DNA of 64,000 bases, from NCBI GenBank assembly GCA_039654915.1, contig CM077600.1, forward strand, positions 40,718,492 through 40,782,491, read 5' to 3'. Of the stretch, positions 62,810-64,000 are shown piece by piece. The notes under the pieces were generated by a model. It was given only the letters and a program-made list of their open reading frames with translations. It did no database searches and had not been told where the DNA came from. The position numbers were made by a program, and so were the translations under genes. The DNA is from Aquilaria yunnanensis (Eukaryota > Streptophyta > Magnoliopsida > Malvales > Thymelaeaceae). Every line of letters begins with the position of its first letter. Within the stretch, counting starts at the first letter, position 1.

Positions 62810-62815
62810 TATAAA
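62810..62815 (+). promoter_or_regulatory. TATA-like box before unit 3
   Basis: The same CACTATAAATGCGTGTTC sequence as before unit 2, here 110 bp upstream of the unit 3 ATG. Confidence 0.45.
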
Positions 62816-62924
62816 TGCGTGTTCTTCCTTCTGGATACGGTACTCCATAACTCCCAAATTCAGTTATTTCCATTTCCTACAATCACTAATTTCTTTCTTT
62901 TTCTCTTAAATGCCTCATTCATCA

Positions 62925-63472
62925 ATGGAGCCTTCTCTTTCCGCTCTACGAAAATATTTCCCTTCTTTCCAATAAATGTTCTTAAAAAGGTTTATCAAGC
63001 TAGATGTGAACGATTCCGACTATTTATGCACAAAGGCATTCCTGATAATGTGCGGTGGCTAATCGAAGCTAAAGTTCGTTCGGCTGGTGAAGTTCCAGAT
63101 GCGTTCTTTCCCCGTATGCCCGGCTTTGGTAAAAGCGTTTATGCCAAAAAGAGAAGAGCAAAGAGGCTAGGCGTCTGTCACAATTGTGGATGGTGGATTT
63201 GCGGCAATAAATGTCGTTCTCCAGGAGTGATCACCAGAAATCGTAATGATAGAATAAAATTCATCAAGAATGGCTTGCGTAAGGAATCTCTGGAAGATAT
63301 CCGAGAGGTTCTTGAAGCGCATTCTTGCGGAATAGTGCAATTTGAGGTTGTTGGATTATGGATAATTCTCCAAAAAGAACGAGAACGTTACAGTCTTGGG
63401 AATCTGACCCTAAACGACCCTGTTTGCCAGTTTGTGAAAAAGCTAGATGAGATGCAAATCACTGATTCATAG
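62925..63472 (+). pseudogene. accessory Cys-cluster basic protein, unit 3, frameshifted
   Basis: A start codon at 62925 opens a copy of the same gene, but one base is missing near 62969-62970 relative to units 1 and 2, and a TAA at 62973-62975 ends the frame after 16 codons. The rest of the gene to 63472 is open in another frame and keeps the basic run and the four cluster Cys (CHNCGWWICGNKC). That frame happens to stay open upstream to 62612, overlapping the end of unit 2, so a long chance fusion frame of 286 codons exists. I do not think it is a real gene. Confidence 0.7.
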
Positions 63473-63504
63473 AAAGCATTGAAGCCGTTACTGGACGCAA
63501 AGCC

Positions 63505-63990
63505 AGTAGAAGACGAAACAAGGTCACGATTACTGTACGTGCTAGCTGTCGCTTTTGAAATTTTCCTCCCCTTTTAGTAATAATGTATCCACTCCTGACA
63601 TGAACCAAAGTCACGATTACTGTACGTGCTAGCTGCGCTTTTGAAATTTTCCTCCTCTTTCAGCAATAATGTATCCACTCTTGACATAAGCCATAGTCAC
63701 GATACTGTACATGCTAGCTGACGCTTTTGAAATTTTCCTCCCATAATGTACCCACTCCTGACATGAGCTATAATTATGACTACTGTATATACCTGCCACT
63801 TTTGAAATTTTCCTTCTCATCCGACAATCATGTACCTACTCCTGACATAAGCTACAGTCGCAACTACTGTACATGCTAGCAGCTGTTTTGAAAATTTTCC
63901 TCCTCTTTTAACGATAGTGTACCCATACCTGACCAGAGTCATACCCGTGACTACTATGAATAGCTGGCAATAATGTATCCATTCTTGAAA
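63505..63990. repeat. ~80-90-bp minisatellite, about six diverged units
   Basis: Units contain TCACGATTACTGTACGTGCT, a TTTTGAAATTTTCCTCC segment, and an AATGTATCCACTCCTGACAT-like segment. Single relatives of this unit follow ORF units 1 and 2 (near 61866 and 62702), and a weaker one lies near 60800, so a spacer module has expanded after unit 3. The array continues to near the window edge. Confidence 0.85.
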
Positions 63991-64000
63991 AATAAAATTA

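Larger units (their letters stand above)
46722..64000 (+). mobile_element. Ty3/gypsy LTR retrotransposon, Tat/Ogre lineage, 3' end outside window
   Basis: This is an LTR element longer than 17 kb. It has a 5' LTR (46722-50457), a primer-binding site matching a tRNA-Arg 3' end (50461), an extra ORF1, gag-protease, a probable intron, and a pol frame in the order RT - RNase H - second (archaeal-type) RNase H - integrase. ORF1 upstream of gag, the second RNase H, the intron between protease and RT and the great length mark the Tat group, Ogre-like branch. Coding frames are intact, suggesting recent insertion. No TGACACCC-type 3' LTR start is seen between pol and the window end, so the three accessory ORFs at 61.2-63.5 kb most likely lie inside the element. 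That placement is inferred. Confidence 0.85.

Noticed and set aside
62612..63472. 286-codon frame spanning the end of unit 2 and all of unit 3
   Set aside because: Its first ~120 codons are out-of-frame gene end and spacer; only the last part matches the family, in the frame left by the deletion.
1..64000. CRISPR arrays, prokaryotic operons or ribosome binding sites
   Set aside because: Introns, transit peptides and plant transposons show eukaryotic nuclear DNA; tandem repeats present are minisatellites without CRISPR spacing.

Overview
This window is nuclear DNA of a eudicot plant. The evidence is GT-AG introns in every host gene, plastid transit peptides, plant-only families (patellins, a CEP-receptor-type kinase), AT-rich intergenic DNA with plant TIR elements, and a Tat/Ogre-type Ty3/gypsy retrotransposon. 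The species cannot be named from sequence alone.

Layout. 1-5.9 kb is AT-rich and holds a short relic of a GATL-type glycosyltransferase (~1.2-1.5 kb) and a 1.15-kb TIR element. 5.9-20.8 kb has two patellin genes facing each other (5919-8126 + and 12879-14922 -), a MIC10/MICOS gene (15544-18680 +) sharing a divergent 0.6-kb promoter with the second patellin, and a plastid dienelactone-hydrolase-like gene (19148-20806 -). 21.4-28.0 kb has a plastid LON-domain gene (21376-23768 -), a LINE relic (24.4-25.4 kb) and a RING + DUF1232 gene (25600-28012 +). 28-38 kb is gene-poor, with several TIR elements and MITE-like hairpins. 37.96-44.0 kb has a CEPR2-like receptor kinase (37955-40981 +) and plastid adenylate kinase AMK2 (41965-44001 -). 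From 46722 to the right edge lies a very large LTR retrotransposon: 3.7-kb 5' LTR, tRNA-Arg-type primer site, an extra ORF1, gag-protease, a probable 199-bp intron, then pol with a second RNase H and integrase. No 3' LTR is in the window.

From memory of Arabidopsis, patellin - MIC10 - RING/DUF1232 - CEPR2 matches the order around At1g72160-At1g72180 and At1g22510-At1g22530. The host part thus looks like an ancient conserved block, with the hydrolase and LON genes as an inserted or differently retained pair.

The most unusual region is 61.2-64.0 kb, downstream of pol. It holds three tandem units of about 0.82-0.84 kb. Each encodes a ~182-aa basic protein with a compact Cys cluster after an Arg/Lys run. 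Units 1 and 2 are intact and unit 3 is broken by one base. The arrangement recalls the small cysteine-rich nucleic-acid-binding proteins of carlaviruses and relatives, some of which suppress RNA silencing. That similarity is a motif-level inference and has not been tested by a search. Units 2 and 3 are each preceded by a TATA-like box, and the spacer repeat expands into a minisatellite after unit 3.
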